Shown here: positions 1 to 10,241 of the stretch, in pieces
Position numbering within the stretch: the stretch's first letter is position 1
How the letters are laid out: each line of letters starts with the position of its first letter
NCBI GenBank assembly: GCA_039105265.1
Contig: JAPFFF010000006.1
Coordinates: 4,526,001 to 4,590,000 of the forward strand
Length of the DNA: 64,000 nucleotides
Reading direction: 5' to 3'
Source: Tritrichomonas musculus
Lineage: Eukaryota > Parabasalia > Tritrichomonadida > Tritrichomonadidae
Notes under the pieces: model-generated
Seen by the model: only the letters and a program-made list of their open reading frames with translations
What the model was told of the DNA's origin: nothing
Databases searched by the model: none
Program-made: the position numbers and the translations under genes

Positions 1-45
1 TTTTCTTATAAGAATATGCTATAAATTTATACAGATTAAAAGAAT

Positions 46-197
46 ATTCGTTCGTTAGCGGTCTAGAAATTAAAAATGAATAAAATTGAATACATTTTAT
101 CTGAAAAAGTTTAACCAAAATCTTTTATAAAAAAAAATTTCTGAACTTATTAAAAAAATTGTGAGAAAATTGATTTCTCGGCCGCTAACGAACGAAT
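46..197. mobile_element. Small TIR element (MITE-like), 152 bp
   Basis: The 16-bp sequence ATTCGTTCGTTAGCGG at 46-61 is repeated as its exact reverse complement at 182-197. The 120-bp interior has no coding capacity. This is the layout of a miniature inverted-repeat element. I could not define a clear target-site duplication, so a hairpin-forming repeat that is not mobile remains possible. Confidence 0.5.
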
Positions 198-558
198 CGT
201 TTTCCAATCTAAATAAATTATGTTTAAATAGTTTATATGAGATAAATTTATAATTTAATATCATTTTATTTAACAAGAAAAAATTGAGAAGAGTAAACCA
301 CCTATATTAATTATATAAAAAAAATTTATTGAATGAACTCATTGAATATATTGTGAGAATGAATTATTTATCCTTTATAGTAAATTGATTATAGATATTG
401 AATATATTCTGAGGTTTATAATTATTTAACGAAAAAATTGATAGAAGTGATTGAATATTTTATGAATGATGATTCATTTTTATTATCAATTTTGTTATAA
501 AAATATAGTGAATTATTGACCTTGTAGATTAAAACAGATTTTTTTGACCTTATACTAA

Positions 559-725
559 GGCCAAATAAAATTGAATTCCTTATTACTGTAACCGTCAATT
601 TGGAGTAATAAGCGATCATTATTCACCTATTATAGGTCAAATAAAATTGAATTCCTTATTACAGTAACCGCCAAACCGCAGTGATAAGAACTTTTTCACC
701 TTTCTAAAGGCCAATAATTTTGACC
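559..725. repeat. Tandem repeat, about 75-bp unit, just over two copies
   Basis: A unit beginning GG(C/T)CAAATAAAATTGAATT and containing TTATTAC(T/A)GTAACCG starts at 559 and again at 635. A third, partial start occurs at about 709. The copies differ at scattered positions, so the duplication is not recent. No coding frame is shared between copies. Confidence 0.7.
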
Positions 726-1398
726 TTTAAATATCTTAACAAATTAATTTTTTTTTTAACAAAATTGAATCATTCAAAAATCCACTTTTTTAAAATGAAA
801 AGATAAATTGAATGAATAAAGATAGAACTTTTTGTATTACAAAATAATAATCTTTTTTTATAATTTTTGATATAAATTTAGATATTATATATCAATATTT
901 TTTAATATTTAATTTATATGCATTATATAATATATTCTATTATAATATTCTTTAAATTTTTCATTTTTTTATAATTATTTTAAAATTTTCAAAATTTCTT
1001 TATTACTGTGATTTTTTGCAACAGTAATAAATGCGAGCTGTAAATTAACTACACCAATTTTCAGGTTAGAAATAATAAAATTGAAATTTTTAATATCTTT
1101 AGGTTATCAAGTGCTGATTGAAAACCATCATTTTTTATGTATGCTCCGATAATCTTATATATTCTGTTAATATCAATTGCTATTTTACGATTGATTCAAA
1201 TAAAAAAATATTTGATTATTTTAAAAAGGTATTGATTATTAATAACTCAAAATCATAATTTTGATCTAAGTATCAATGAAATCATTGAAAAATCTATTCA
1301 ATGTCAAGAAGTAATCTTCAAAATAAAACTAATATAAAGATTATAAAAATGTCAAATATGAAATGTATAGATATTTTATTAAAATAATCTATTATATT

Positions 1399-2676
1399 CT
1401 AATGTTCTTCATGTTCAAGCCTCCACCTAATTGTCTTACTTAAATACTCTATATAATCTTTATTTCTGCACATAGATTTTCCAGGATCATTGCTAAGTTT
1501 TGCCACATCATGGCCATTGCAATAAGCTACTTTCATCACGATATTTAATGGGGAAACTGAGGTATCATTAGTGATGAAAGTGCCAATTCCGAATGCTACT
1601 TTAGCTTTCCCTTTGAAGTATCGATAAATTGAAGTTGCCTTTTCAAAATTGAGGCCATCACTAAAAAGAAGAGTCTTTATTTTTGGATTAACTCTTTCGT
1701 CATGGAATTGATCATAAAGATCTTGGTAATGTTGAATCCATTTGTCACCCCATTCATAAGGATCACCTGAATCATGCCTAACACCGCTGAAAAGGATGGA
1801 ATATGTGAGGCCCATATCACGATGGCAAGCTTCTTCACCGATTGTGTCAGTAAGCCATGTTCCGTTAAGAACACCATATTCTTTTGTCCATGATTCCATT
1901 CCATACCAGTTAGAATAGGCAGGATTGAGTTTCATGTCACCTTGGCCAACTGATTCGATGAATTCATGAGCTAAAGTGCCAATTGGTATAATTTTATACT
2001 TCATGGCAAGTTCAACATTACTTGAACCAGCAAAATACGAGCCTTTTTTAGCTAAAGCATCTTTATTTTCAACAAATTTCTGAATAGCATAATCTTCTGC
2101 TTCTCCAGAAAGTCGGCGACGGAGCCCAAACTCAGAAAATGTTCCAAGCTCATAATCGCAAGTCAATAATTTATTAAGCTTATTATCAAATCTTTCTTTA
2201 AAATCTCGAAGAAGTTTGTCGTAATCATACTTCATTCGGAAATAAACTTCATTGACAATTGCAAGAACAGGTATTTCATACATTGACGTATTCAACCATG
2301 TTCCTTTTGCCATAATTTTAAGGCCACAGTCATCTTCGGTTGAAATCGTAAAATCATCATAAAATGGGCGCCAATACCTTAAAAAATTGATATAATCTTG
2401 CTTTATATATTTGATTGATGCAAGATATTCAAGTTCTTCTTCTTTAAATTGAAGATCACAATAATGCTTAATTTGGTAACGAATTTCATTGACCATAGAT
2501 GCAGTAAATTTAACATTATCTTCTCCTGTACTTTTATTACGGCATTTAAAATCCCACTCTGTTGTATAATCTTGAAACTGATGAAAAATCGTTTGGCCCA
2601 TTGAAAATTTGTAAGCATCAGTTGTAAGTAAGCTATTAATAATGAAAGGCAGGTGTCCCTGATTAGTAGTTGACAT
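1399..2676 (-). CDS. pncB: Nicotinate phosphoribosyltransferase (bacterial PncB type)
   Basis: Cytosolic enzyme of the Preiss-Handler NAD salvage route. It joins nicotinate and PRPP, normally with ATP hydrolysis, to give nicotinate mononucleotide. The 425-residue product has the full length of the PncB family (about 400 residues) and its hallmarks in order: an N-terminal LLTTDAYKFSMGQ block (residues 16-28), SEFGLRRRLSG (181-191), the GTLAHEF motif with the histidine that is phosphorylated in PncB enzymes (His237), SGVRHDSGDPYEWG (297-310), LFSDGLNF (337-344) and FGIGTFITND (362-371). It starts at ATG 2676 and no earlier in-frame ATG is apparent. It stands alone, with no operon. The resemblance is to the bacterial form. 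Lateral origin is plausible for a trichomonad but cannot be shown without a tree. The symbol follows the bacterial family. Confidence 0.95.
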   Translation of the reverse strand: MSTTNQGHLPFIINSLLTTDAYKFSMGQTIFHQFQDYTTEWDFKCRNKSTGEDNVKFTASMVNEIRYQIKHYCDLQFKEEELEYLASIKYIKQDYINFLRYWRPFYDDFTISTEDDCGLKIMAKGTWLNTSMYEIPVLAIVNEVYFRMKYDYDKLLRDFKERFDNKLNKLLTCDYELGTFSEFGLRRRLSGEAEDYAIQKFVENKDALAKKGSYFAGSSNVELAMKYKIIPIGTLAHEFIESVGQGDMKLNPAYSNWYGMESWTKEYGVLNGTWLTDTIGEEACHRDMGLTYSILFSGVRHDSGDPYEWGDKWIQHYQDLYDQFHDERVNPKIKTLLFSDGLNFEKATSIYRYFKGKAKVAFGIGTFITNDTSVSPLNIVMKVAYCNGHDVAKLSNDPGKSMCRNKDYIEYLSKTIRWRLEHEEH

Positions 2677-3202
2677 TGTAAAAAAATAAAATTTTGAAAA
2701 ATACCCATCACTTAATTTTATACAAAATTGAATGTAGCTATATTTTCAATTAATGAAAGCTTTAACTTATATTATATGAAAGAATAAATGGTTTGATTTA
2801 TTTATAGAGAAAATAAGTCTTTGACTTAAACGATTGGTTTTTATTTTCGCCTATCAAAAAGTTGTAATGTTTATTCAAATTGAACAGTTTTAAATTGACT
2901 GAAATTGTAATACGGCATTTATGATTTCAAAGATTACATTGAAAATTTTTTATTTGTTTTTATTAAAATAAAAAACTTATCAATATTTAAAAAAAAGCAT
3001 TTTATGAACTTATGAGGGAAATGACAAAAAAAACTGTTGAAAATTTTATAAAATATATTTCTTTCAAAAAATTGGGAAGTAACTTTTTATATAAAATAAT
3101 TTGATAAAAGTATTGAAAAAGTTGAATCGGCAGTTGTTAAATTAAAAAATCAACAAAAAGTTGATGGATTAAACTTTTTCAAATTCTCACATAAAAATAT
3201 CA

Positions 3203-3988
3203 ATAAGCTTTCTGATAGATTCAAATTTTCTCACTTTTTCGCATTTTTTCAATTCAAAAGTTTATACCAACAAATAGTCCCACTTTTTCGCGATTTTTCA
3301 ATTCAAAAAGTTAAAAAAAAAGAGAGAAAAAATATATAAAAGTTAAAGGAAAGTATAATTTTTTACTGATCCATCTAAAAGTGAATTTATATGTGAATAC
3401 ATTTTCCGTATTATTTAGATTAAATGCTAAAAAGTATAAACATATTTGAGAATACATATTCCAATGTGTATTATAATTTAATAAAAGCTGGATAATTCAA
3501 TCAGGCCAAATGCATGAGCAGCTTGATATGCATTCATACCAGTCTTATGCAAGGTTGTTCATTAAAGAACATAAAATTAGAAGACAAAAAATAAATAAAC
3601 GTAGGGCCACGACGATTAAAATATACTCAAAAATGAAAAACCACAAAAATAATATAAAAATGTTTATTAATACCTACATTTTGGATGTATTTCTTAATCA
3701 ATTATGTAAATTAAGCTTATTGTTTTGATTGGATGACATTTTTATTGCTATTGAGACCTGATCAATTCAGCATTTGAACCCTTTTCTCATTAATTTCAAG
3801 TGTATGTAAACCTAATCGATATTTGTGAATGGTAATAGTGTAAATACTATGTTAATATTAACTGAGCCTAAGTAGAGAACTGAGTTAAAAAAAAAAAATG
3901 CTGGGCCGCAACGATTAAAAATCATTGAAAAAAATTGAATAAAAAATTGCGAAAAAGTGAGAATTTTATGATCTATCAGCTTTCTTTA
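3203..3988. repeat. Degenerate inverted-repeat element, about 790 bp
   Basis: The left arm (3203-3254: AAGCTTTCTGATAGA then TCTCACTTTTTCGCA) is matched as reverse complement by 3934-3988 (TGCGAAAAAGTGAGA then TCTATCAGCTTTC). The left arm is also locally duplicated at about 3283-3310. Mismatches are common, which suggests an old insertion. No target duplication was identified. Confidence 0.4.
3478..3555 (-). pseudogene. Ankyrin-repeat C-terminal scrap
   Basis: On the minus strand, about 24 codons read LHKTGMNAYQAAHAFGLIEL and then a stop at 3478-3480. That is the form of a final ankyrin repeat (the x-G-x-x-A-x-x-x-A-x-x-x-G pattern). A stop lies immediately upstream of the fragment and no upstream repeats remain in frame. 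It is probably the tail of a dead ankyrin gene, in a genome where such proteins are numerous. Chance similarity cannot be excluded at this length. Confidence 0.4.
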
Positions 3989-4130
3989 TAAAAATATATA
4001 AAAATTTTTTAAAATGAAAAACAGAATATCTAATATAATATAATATCATTCAGCATAATGGATCTTATTGTCATTGCAAAAAAGTGCTACGGAATTAAAT
4101 AATATGTAATCTTGTATTACATTTTATACA

Positions 4131-5609
4131 TTATTTTTTTCCTTTGGTCTGTTGTTTAAATATTTTGTTAATATTACTTTTTCTCGGAGAAGATGCCGCG
4201 TTATTCAAAAGTTCTTCTGTCATTTTTTCCAGGATCATTATATCACAGCTTCTATTTAGCATTTTTGGTGCTTTTGGTTCAATCTGACCATACTTTAAGA
4301 ATGGACTATTGTCAATATTGTTTGTAGTATATGTTCTTGGTTTCACCATTCTTGTATTTGCTAAATTATTAAAATTATTTCCATTTGGATCATTATCATT
4401 TAATGTTTTTTCGTTTTGATTTTTCGTTTGGCTTTGTTCTAAATATTCATCATCACGATCAATTTGTCTTTTAAGTTTTGAAATTGTGTTTTCATACATT
4501 TCAGTTTGTTTCTTTTTTCTGTTGTTTATTCGTGATTCTTCTAATTTAAACTTTAGTTCAGCATTATGCCTCTTGATCGCAAATTGCTCCTTGAGCCTTC
4601 TATCATCAGCATAGTATTTTTCCCGGAGCTTTATAGAATTTTCATTTGCTTCAGTTTTTTCTTTTTGTTTAATTTTATTCGTAAGTTCGGTAGCTTCATT
4701 AATTCTGTTTTGCTTAAGTAACCTCGTTGCTTTGTATCTCATGTCAAGAAGCTCTTTAGATGGTTTCGAAAAGGGAAGTAAAGATAAAAAAGAAGGATCT
4801 TGATATTTTTCATCTAGTTTGGCAGATTCCATTGAGTATTCTTCATCAATTTTATTAAGTTCTTCAATTCTACGATTATTTAGTTTTTCAATTTCTTTAT
4901 CAAAATTGGTTTTAAGGTCTTTATCCATTTTATTATAAATTTTTTCAATTTCTTCTTTAGGATTTTGTCTCCGGAAACCAGTTTTCCTAAAGTTTGAATT
5001 ATTATAATTATTTGGTGCAAAGCTCTCATTGTTTTCATTATTTTGATTACTAGCGCTGCTGCCTAAAAAGTAGTTTGCTGCTTCAATGAGTTCATTGAGA
5101 TAAGCTGTTTCATCTATCCATAAATATTCAATACATATATCCGCAATAACGCGAAGTTTACGCTTAATCTCTGAAAGATCATTAGTTAGACTAATAATTC
5201 CAGTTAATAAAGGTTGGTACACGATTCCTCCTGTGATATCTTCATCTAGTTCAGAAAGCCTACCAAATAAACGAGTAGGCTCCGCATCAGCTTTAATCTC
5301 ATTATTTTTATCATTGTGTTCTGTTTCATTTGATGTATGAGGTAGTTCTTCAGAATCTTCTGGAACTTCTTGAAGAAGGGATATTTCTTGAACTGTTGGC
5401 TCTAAACAAATAATTTCGTTCATCAATGAAATACTTTTATTTTGTATCTGTCCTAGCTTCATTCCAAAACTTTGATTTTCGTCATTTTTATTATATGAAT
5501 ATTCATGATCATCAGAAATAAGTGCTGCTGAATTGCTTTCTTTAACTTGATCACTTTCATTAATTTCTCTGAGATTTTCAACGCTAGATGAATTCTGATT
5601 TTGAATCAT
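4131..5609 (-). CDS. Coiled-coil protein of unknown function (492 aa)
   Basis: Not recognised. The N-terminal ~110 residues are acidic and low in complexity. Residues about 125-180 look folded and helical. Asn-rich linkers follow, and residues about 215-395 form a highly charged helical or coiled-coil block rich in Lys and Glu, with the segment RYKATRLLKQNRINEATELT near 290-310. The C-terminal 80 residues are again low-complexity and end in a basic KKQQTKGKK-type tail. It starts at ATG 5609 and no signal peptide or membrane segment is seen. The neighbour on the same strand, 5826-6311, is a separate gene about 0.2 kb upstream. A cytoskeletal or scaffold role would be guesswork. Confidence 0.85.
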   Translation of the reverse strand: MIQNQNSSSVENLREINESDQVKESNSAALISDDHEYSYNKNDENQSFGMKLGQIQNKSISLMNEIICLEPTVQEISLLQEVPEDSEELPHTSNETEHNDKNNEIKADAEPTRLFGRLSELDEDITGGIVYQPLLTGIISLTNDLSEIKRKLRVIADICIEYLWIDETAYLNELIEAANYFLGSSASNQNNENNESFAPNNYNNSNFRKTGFRRQNPKEEIEKIYNKMDKDLKTNFDKEIEKLNNRRIEELNKIDEEYSMESAKLDEKYQDPSFLSLLPFSKPSKELLDMRYKATRLLKQNRINEATELTNKIKQKEKTEANENSIKLREKYYADDRRLKEQFAIKRHNAELKFKLEESRINNRKKKQTEMYENTISKLKRQIDRDDEYLEQSQTKNQNEKTLNDNDPNGNNFNNLANTRMVKPRTYTTNNIDNSPFLKYGQIEPKAPKMLNRSCDIMILEKMTEELLNNAASSPRKSNINKIFKQQTKGKK

Positions 5610-5825
5610 TGAGTTTTAAATAAAATAAATATTAAATAAAAAATAATCGGATTTAACTTTTTAAAAAGTTAAATGTTTATTCATTTAATAACAATAAATG
5701 TTACAACAATTGCTTAAATGAGCAGAGGTAAATAACTTTTTTGGTAGAATCAATAAGATCTATTTGAAGAAAAAAAATGATTACCGAAATTATAATTAAA
5801 TTAAAAAAAAAAAAAAAAAAAATAT

Positions 5826-6311
5826 TTATTTTGCCAATCCAGAAATGAATGATGCTACACCATTCAAAACAGTTTTTTGAAGATCGCCAGATGAATCTTC
5901 TAGGTACTTTCCTAATTGATCCCAAACAGAATCAAGAATTTTATAAAAAGAATTTTGATTTCTGCTGAAATCGCGAGAATTGACTTGGCTGCAATCAATA
6001 TTAGAATTTTGGATAATTTGCTTAAAGAATCCGGCGATTTGCTGAAAAGAATAATCCTTTAAATGATCTTGAACCCATTGGAAAGATGATGATTTTTTCA
6101 AATCATAATCATCACCTATTTTATTTTCGGTATTATGGTGAGAAGCTGTGGAATCTGGGGCGGACGCGTCAAGTTTTTTCTCTAAATTCCGAGAGTTATA
6201 AACAATTTCGGATATTATTTCTTTCTTCACCTTTTCCAATTCATTTCTCATATCTTCTTTTAAAATGTTTGTATATTTGGCAAAAAGTTGATCTAATGCT
6301 TGCGCATCCAT
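5826..6311 (-). CDS. Small helical protein, unknown (161 aa)
   Basis: Not recognised. The product begins MDAQALDQLFAKYTN, followed by a charged amphipathic helix (residues about 10-50), a short disordered linker, and a helical C-terminal half (residues about 80-161) with aromatic positions (W79, F89, F95, F96). A TCATTTC initiator-like motif lies on the minus strand about 20 bases upstream of the ATG at 6311, which supports this start. No membrane segment or catalytic motif is visible. The downstream poly-T/A run at 5806-5821 lies just beyond the stop. Confidence 0.75.
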   Translation of the reverse strand: MDAQALDQLFAKYTNILKEDMRNELEKVKKEIISEIVYNSRNLEKKLDASAPDSTASHHNTENKIGDDYDLKKSSSFQWVQDHLKDYSFQQIAGFFKQIIQNSNIDCSQVNSRDFSRNQNSFYKILDSVWDQLGKYLEDSSGDLQKTVLNGVASFISGLAK

Positions 6312-6325
6312 TTTTAATTATTTGT

Positions 6326-6332
6326 GAAATGA
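6326..6332 (-). promoter_or_regulatory. Candidate initiator (Inr) of the 161-aa gene
   Basis: Minus-strand TCATTTC, about 20 bases before ATG 6311. Trichomonad core promoters use a TCA-centred Inr within about 20 bases of the start codon, and this fits that layout. In AT-rich DNA a match by chance is quite likely. Confidence 0.35.
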
Positions 6333-6551
6333 AAATTTCAATGATCTAATTGAAATTATTTTATGTGAATATAATTTGCATAACTTTATCGGTCCAATTT
6401 TCTAAAAATTCAAGATATGTTCTAGTCTATTTTTGAATGGAATTGTAATAATGTGCTTGATATTTATCTTTTATATGTAATTTGGATTTATTTCAATTCT
6501 ATGAAAATTTTACCCGTTTATTAAACATTTCAATACGTTTAATAATTCTGG

Positions 6552-7955
6552 ATGAGAAGGAATCCACCCCTCTCTTCCGAGACAATTTCATCGTCAAATG
6601 GTGGATCAAGTAAATCTCCCTCGACTCCAACATATTCATCGATAGAAACGCCCGTTCGAAAAAAAATTATATTTAATACTCCAGAATCGCCAATGTTTAC
6701 GACTGCAGATAAAGAAAAAATTCATAAACAGAAAAGTGATTATGAGGTCGAAATTGCAGCTCTAACGCAGCGAAGAAATCAATTACGTGTCGAATTAAAA
6801 AAGGTAAGATCAAACTTTGTTACGCAAGGAGAATTGACTTTTTTAAAAGCTGAAACTCGTAATCATGCTTCTTCATCAAATTCCGAAGAAATAAAAGATT
6901 TAATGAATACGTTCGTAGAAATGGTTCGTGAAATCAGCGCATGTCAAGCTCAATGCTCAATTCTTGAACAAAAAATTAAAGATGTAGCAAAGCAAAGAGC
7001 ACAAATTGTTAGTGAATCACAAGATATTGTAAATTGTTTAGATTTTTCTGAATTAAAACCTTTTCTCCCAAAGCTTCCGCAACACAACTGGAGCCCCCAT
7101 ACTGAAAAAGAAGAATTAGAAATACAACGAGCTCAGCAAAGGCTTAAAGGTATTCAGCAAGAACTAATTGAGTGTGAAAATACAATTCAAAATCCAAACC
7201 CAAAATATAAAGAATCTGCTCTCGAAATTGCTCGTTCTTCAGAATATCAATGGCAATTGAAGTCGGTTGGGACAATAATTATTCGAAATGAAATACAGCG
7301 TTTGCAAAGAGCAGTTGCAACCAGTGACTCTGAAATCAAAAAATTGCAAGCAATTATTCAAGAAGAACAGAAAAAGTTATCTGATACCCAGTTACAACAA
7401 CAAAAAGAAGAAGCAGAAGCTTTTTCTCGTTTTACACATGGCAAAGAGGAATTTGAAAAAAACATTCAAATTACAGATGATGAAATTAATCAAATTAATT
7501 TACGAATTCGAAGTGCTTCAGAATCATATGATCAAATAATGGAAGATCTTCGCAAAATAGATGAACAAAAAAATAATGTAAACATAAATAACAATTATGA
7601 TGAAGAAAAAAGTGATGGCTATGATAGTGATAGTAGCAATGATGGTTTAGCAATGCAGAACGAGCAGATATTATATCAGCAACTAATAAAAACGAAGCAT
7701 GACTTAAGTCAAGAGGTTGGTAATCTCAGGACTCAAGTCAACAAAGCTAAAAAGAAAGCCAAATTAAAAGAATCAAAAATATTAGCTGATATTAAAAAGC
7801 TGAAATCAAAATATCAATCGTATCAAACTATCTTGCAGCGATCATCTATTCAAATGAATCAACTGGATTCTAGTTCAGTTACTGATGAAATTCAATCACT
7901 TATAGAAAAAATAGATAACTCTTTGACTGAGTTACATTCTGTTATTAATCAATAA
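6552..7955 (+). CDS. Coiled-coil protein of unknown function (467 aa)
   Basis: Not recognised. A Ser/Pro-rich N-terminus (residues 1-50) precedes two long coiled-coil blocks (about residues 52-165 and 180-330). These are separated by a Pro/Trp segment (FLPKLPQHNW, about 175-185). An acidic Asp/Ser linker (about 345-365) leads into a third coiled coil that runs to the end. It starts at ATG 6552. The stop TAA is followed by A, giving the TAAA context that serves as polyadenylation signal in Trichomonas. The architecture is typical of centriole, axoneme or cytoskeletal linkers, but nothing specific identifies it. Confidence 0.85.
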   Translation: MRRNPPLSSETISSSNGGSSKSPSTPTYSSIETPVRKKIIFNTPESPMFTTADKEKIHKQKSDYEVEIAALTQRRNQLRVELKKVRSNFVTQGELTFLKAETRNHASSSNSEEIKDLMNTFVEMVREISACQAQCSILEQKIKDVAKQRAQIVSESQDIVNCLDFSELKPFLPKLPQHNWSPHTEKEELEIQRAQQRLKGIQQELIECENTIQNPNPKYKESALEIARSSEYQWQLKSVGTIIIRNEIQRLQRAVATSDSEIKKLQAIIQEEQKKLSDTQLQQQKEEAEAFSRFTHGKEEFEKNIQITDDEINQINLRIRSASESYDQIMEDLRKIDEQKNNVNINNNYDEEKSDGYDSDSSNDGLAMQNEQILYQQLIKTKHDLSQEVGNLRTQVNKAKKKAKLKESKILADIKKLKSKYQSYQTILQRSSIQMNQLDSSSVTDEIQSLIEKIDNSLTELHSVINQ

Positions 7956-8105
7956 ATATGTATTTTATTTGTGGTAACCTGATTTATGTGAATTTAATTA
8001 TATTATATTTTAATTATTTTACTTCGAATGATATATATTAGTATTCAGATAAGTATTTCATCGTTTAAGGATATTTATTGAATAATGACATGTATAAATA
8101 AATGA

Positions 8106-8780
8106 TCAAGGGAAATAATAAATGTATCCAAGAGGATTATCTTCATCTTCATAAAGAAAAGAGCCTTCATCGTCTTCATCTTCAAAAAAGAGATCGTTTG
8201 CGTTTCCAACGTGGCTTTGGGCTTTATCATCTATATCTGACTTTTTTTGGTCTATAGGTTTTACTTCCTTTTTATCTTCTTCTGTTTTAACTTTACAGAT
8301 TTTGGTTGTTTTTGAATCTTGATCTTTTGGTTTTGGACTCTTCTGTTCTGTCTTGTTTGAATTAGATGTTTTATTTAAGTTGATTTGAGGGATTGGAAGT
8401 GGCTTTGGAGATGTTTTAGTTTTAACAAATTTTTCTGCAAATTGTTTAACATCATTTGAATATGGGCTACTTTCCATTGATACAACGACATATTTAAAAA
8501 GGGTTATATTTTTAGATATACTTCGATACATTTGGCTTTCAGATATTTGATTTGTTAATTTATTCTTTTCTAGAATATAGTTACCAATCTTTTTGATAAA
8601 TTCTTTATCAATTTGACATATTGTTCTTTTTTCTTCATAACTTGGTGGGTGTTGTTTGAATAATTGCTGAAATTTAGCATCAACTGATTTCATTTCATTT
8701 TTATCATCAAGAGGAAGGTGTTTTCTTAGTAAATCCATTACTTGTCCATGTTTTTCATCTGATTTTTTTGGTGTACTCAT
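8106..8780 (-). CDS. Lys/Ser-rich protein of unknown function (224 aa)
   Basis: Not recognised. Residues 1-125 appear helical and folded (for example KEFIKKIGNYILEKNKL near 60-77). Residues about 125-195 are a Lys/Pro/Ser/Thr-rich disordered tract. The tail is strongly acidic (EDEDDEGSFLYEDEDN) and ends in GYIYYFP. The N-terminal half could be a small helical interaction domain. It starts at ATG 8780 and is divergently oriented to the gene at 8881, leaving about 100 bases of shared upstream DNA. Confidence 0.75.
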   Translation of the reverse strand: MSTPKKSDEKHGQVMDLLRKHLPLDDKNEMKSVDAKFQQLFKQHPPSYEEKRTICQIDKEFIKKIGNYILEKNKLTNQISESQMYRSISKNITLFKYVVVSMESSPYSNDVKQFAEKFVKTKTSPKPLPIPQINLNKTSNSNKTEQKSPKPKDQDSKTTKICKVKTEEDKKEVKPIDQKKSDIDDKAQSHVGNANDLFFEDEDDEGSFLYEDEDNPLGYIYYFP

Positions 8781-8880
8781 AAGTACTAAATAGAAAATTT
8801 GACTAAATTTTTAAAATTTTTTTATCAATATTTTCAAACAAAAAAAATTTATACGTTTGTTAAAGAATTGATCATCTTTA

Positions 8881-9966
8881 ATGATCAAAAGGCGTCCTTC
8901 TTTAACTAGGCCGCCTTCTGCCAGGAGGTATGTACCCCCTCCAAGCCCTATGACAGCAGCAATATATCAAAAAACACTAATGCGAGAAGCTGGTGGAAGA
9001 GATTTTTGTCGTCCAAGTCAAACATCAGAACAATTTATGGATGAAGTAGAGAATTATATACAAGAATCATTATTACATACAAAAGGAGAATTTGATCAAT
9101 TTAAAGTATATCAGAATGCTTTTAATTATTTGATCCACAAATACCCAATCCATAGCGCAGAAATGCTGCTTGTCAAGAATGGATATGATAAAGTGATAAA
9201 TGATTTAATAGAGAAATATAATGTAGGGAACAAATATCGAATAATTGTTCAACAATCATTTACATCTTTGAATAACGAACTTCAAAAAAAGCAAGCGCAA
9301 TTTGATAAAAAGAAAAAAGGCTTTGCTGATTTAATTTCTTCAGTCAAATCAACAAGTTCGGATATTCGAGAAGAATTGGTTGAGCTTAAAGATCAACTCA
9401 TCAAGGAAACTGTCGAATGTCGCGCTTCCCAAGAAATTGCAAATCAAAATCAAGGCAGATTAAACCATTTAGTTAAAAAGATTGACAAGCTAAAAGGGGA
9501 TGAAAAAGAAATGACTGAATGGATTAGCAACAATAAAATACGGAAAGCACAACTTGAAGAAGAGGTCAAACAATCGAAAATATACTTATCAAATGTTTTA
9601 GATAGTATTTCTAATTCAAATCGAGAGATTGACAAAACTCGGGCATCAATTAATGAAATAGAAGAAAATATTCTTTATATAGAAAATCAAATTAAGAAAA
9701 AAAATGATATTTTGGTTCAGCAAGCTGAGGAAAAAGAAATCATTATGAAAGATATTTCATCTATAAATGAAAATTCGCAAGAAATACAAAATGAGATTAG
9801 TCATTCAATTAATGAATTGATAAATATTCTTGAATCAACAGGTGTAAGTCAAAGACAAATATCAATGATAGGACAAGATCCAGTAAAGTTAGTTGCCCTA
9901 GCAATTTCAAGAAAAAAAGGATATATGAACGGAATTGAGCCAGAGCTTTTAGCTACTCTCTCGTGA
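8881..9966 (+). CDS. Coiled-coil protein, possible TSNAXIP1-like N-terminus (361 aa)
   Basis: The basic, Pro-rich N-terminus is followed (residues about 55-115) by a helical block reading EVENYIQESLL, then FKVYQNAFNYLIHKYP, then KNGYDKVINDLIEKY. Its spacing resembles the N-terminal domain of translin-associated factor X-interacting protein 1, a family found in ciliated or flagellated organisms. From about residue 120 to 330 the protein is a continuous coiled coil. The family assignment is pattern recognition only and is not certain. The coiled-coil nature is clear. The start at ATG 8881 is preceded by TTGATCATCTTTA, an initiator-like context. Confidence 0.8.
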   Translation: MIKRRPSLTRPPSARRYVPPPSPMTAAIYQKTLMREAGGRDFCRPSQTSEQFMDEVENYIQESLLHTKGEFDQFKVYQNAFNYLIHKYPIHSAEMLLVKNGYDKVINDLIEKYNVGNKYRIIVQQSFTSLNNELQKKQAQFDKKKKGFADLISSVKSTSSDIREELVELKDQLIKETVECRASQEIANQNQGRLNHLVKKIDKLKGDEKEMTEWISNNKIRKAQLEEEVKQSKIYLSNVLDSISNSNREIDKTRASINEIEENILYIENQIKKKNDILVQQAEEKEIIMKDISSINENSQEIQNEISHSINELINILESTGVSQRQISMIGQDPVKLVALAISRKKGYMNGIEPELLATLS

Positions 9967-10241
9967 TATTTGTTTTTATTATTATTGTTATTATTATTAA
10001 ATGTTTTTAATGTTCAACTATTTATTAATTTACTGAGAAAAATGTTCTTTAAATTTACATTTTTACAAGTGAAAAATTGTTTGTGAGAGATTGAATGAGA
10101 CAATATATAAATTATTCAATTTTTATTGAAGTTATTTGAAGTTTGAATGTGGTATTGTTTATTGTCTTTTTTTCAATGTAAAGACAAAACTTTTTGAAAG
10201 TTATCCAAACTTATTAAATTTAGAAAAATCTTAATATCGAA

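Larger units (their letters stand above)
1..1398. other. AT-rich intergenic region with small repeats
   Basis: No convincing gene is visible. The stretch holds a short element with inverted ends (46-197) and a tandem repeat of about 75 bp (559-725), listed separately. The rest is AT-rich, stop-dense sequence that also contains the 3' side of the nicotinate phosphoribosyltransferase gene transcribed leftward. Confidence 0.6.
2712..4130. other. Intergenic region with degenerate inverted repeat and ankyrin scrap
   Basis: No intact gene is visible. A degenerate inverted repeat (arms 3203-3254 and 3934-3988) brackets a short ankyrin-like coding scrap. A direct repeat of the motif GGGCC(A/G)C(G/A)ACGATTAAAA lies near 3606 and 3904. 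An ATG-started frame at 3510-3728 is not protein-like and sits opposite the ankyrin scrap, so I do not call it. Confidence 0.5.
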
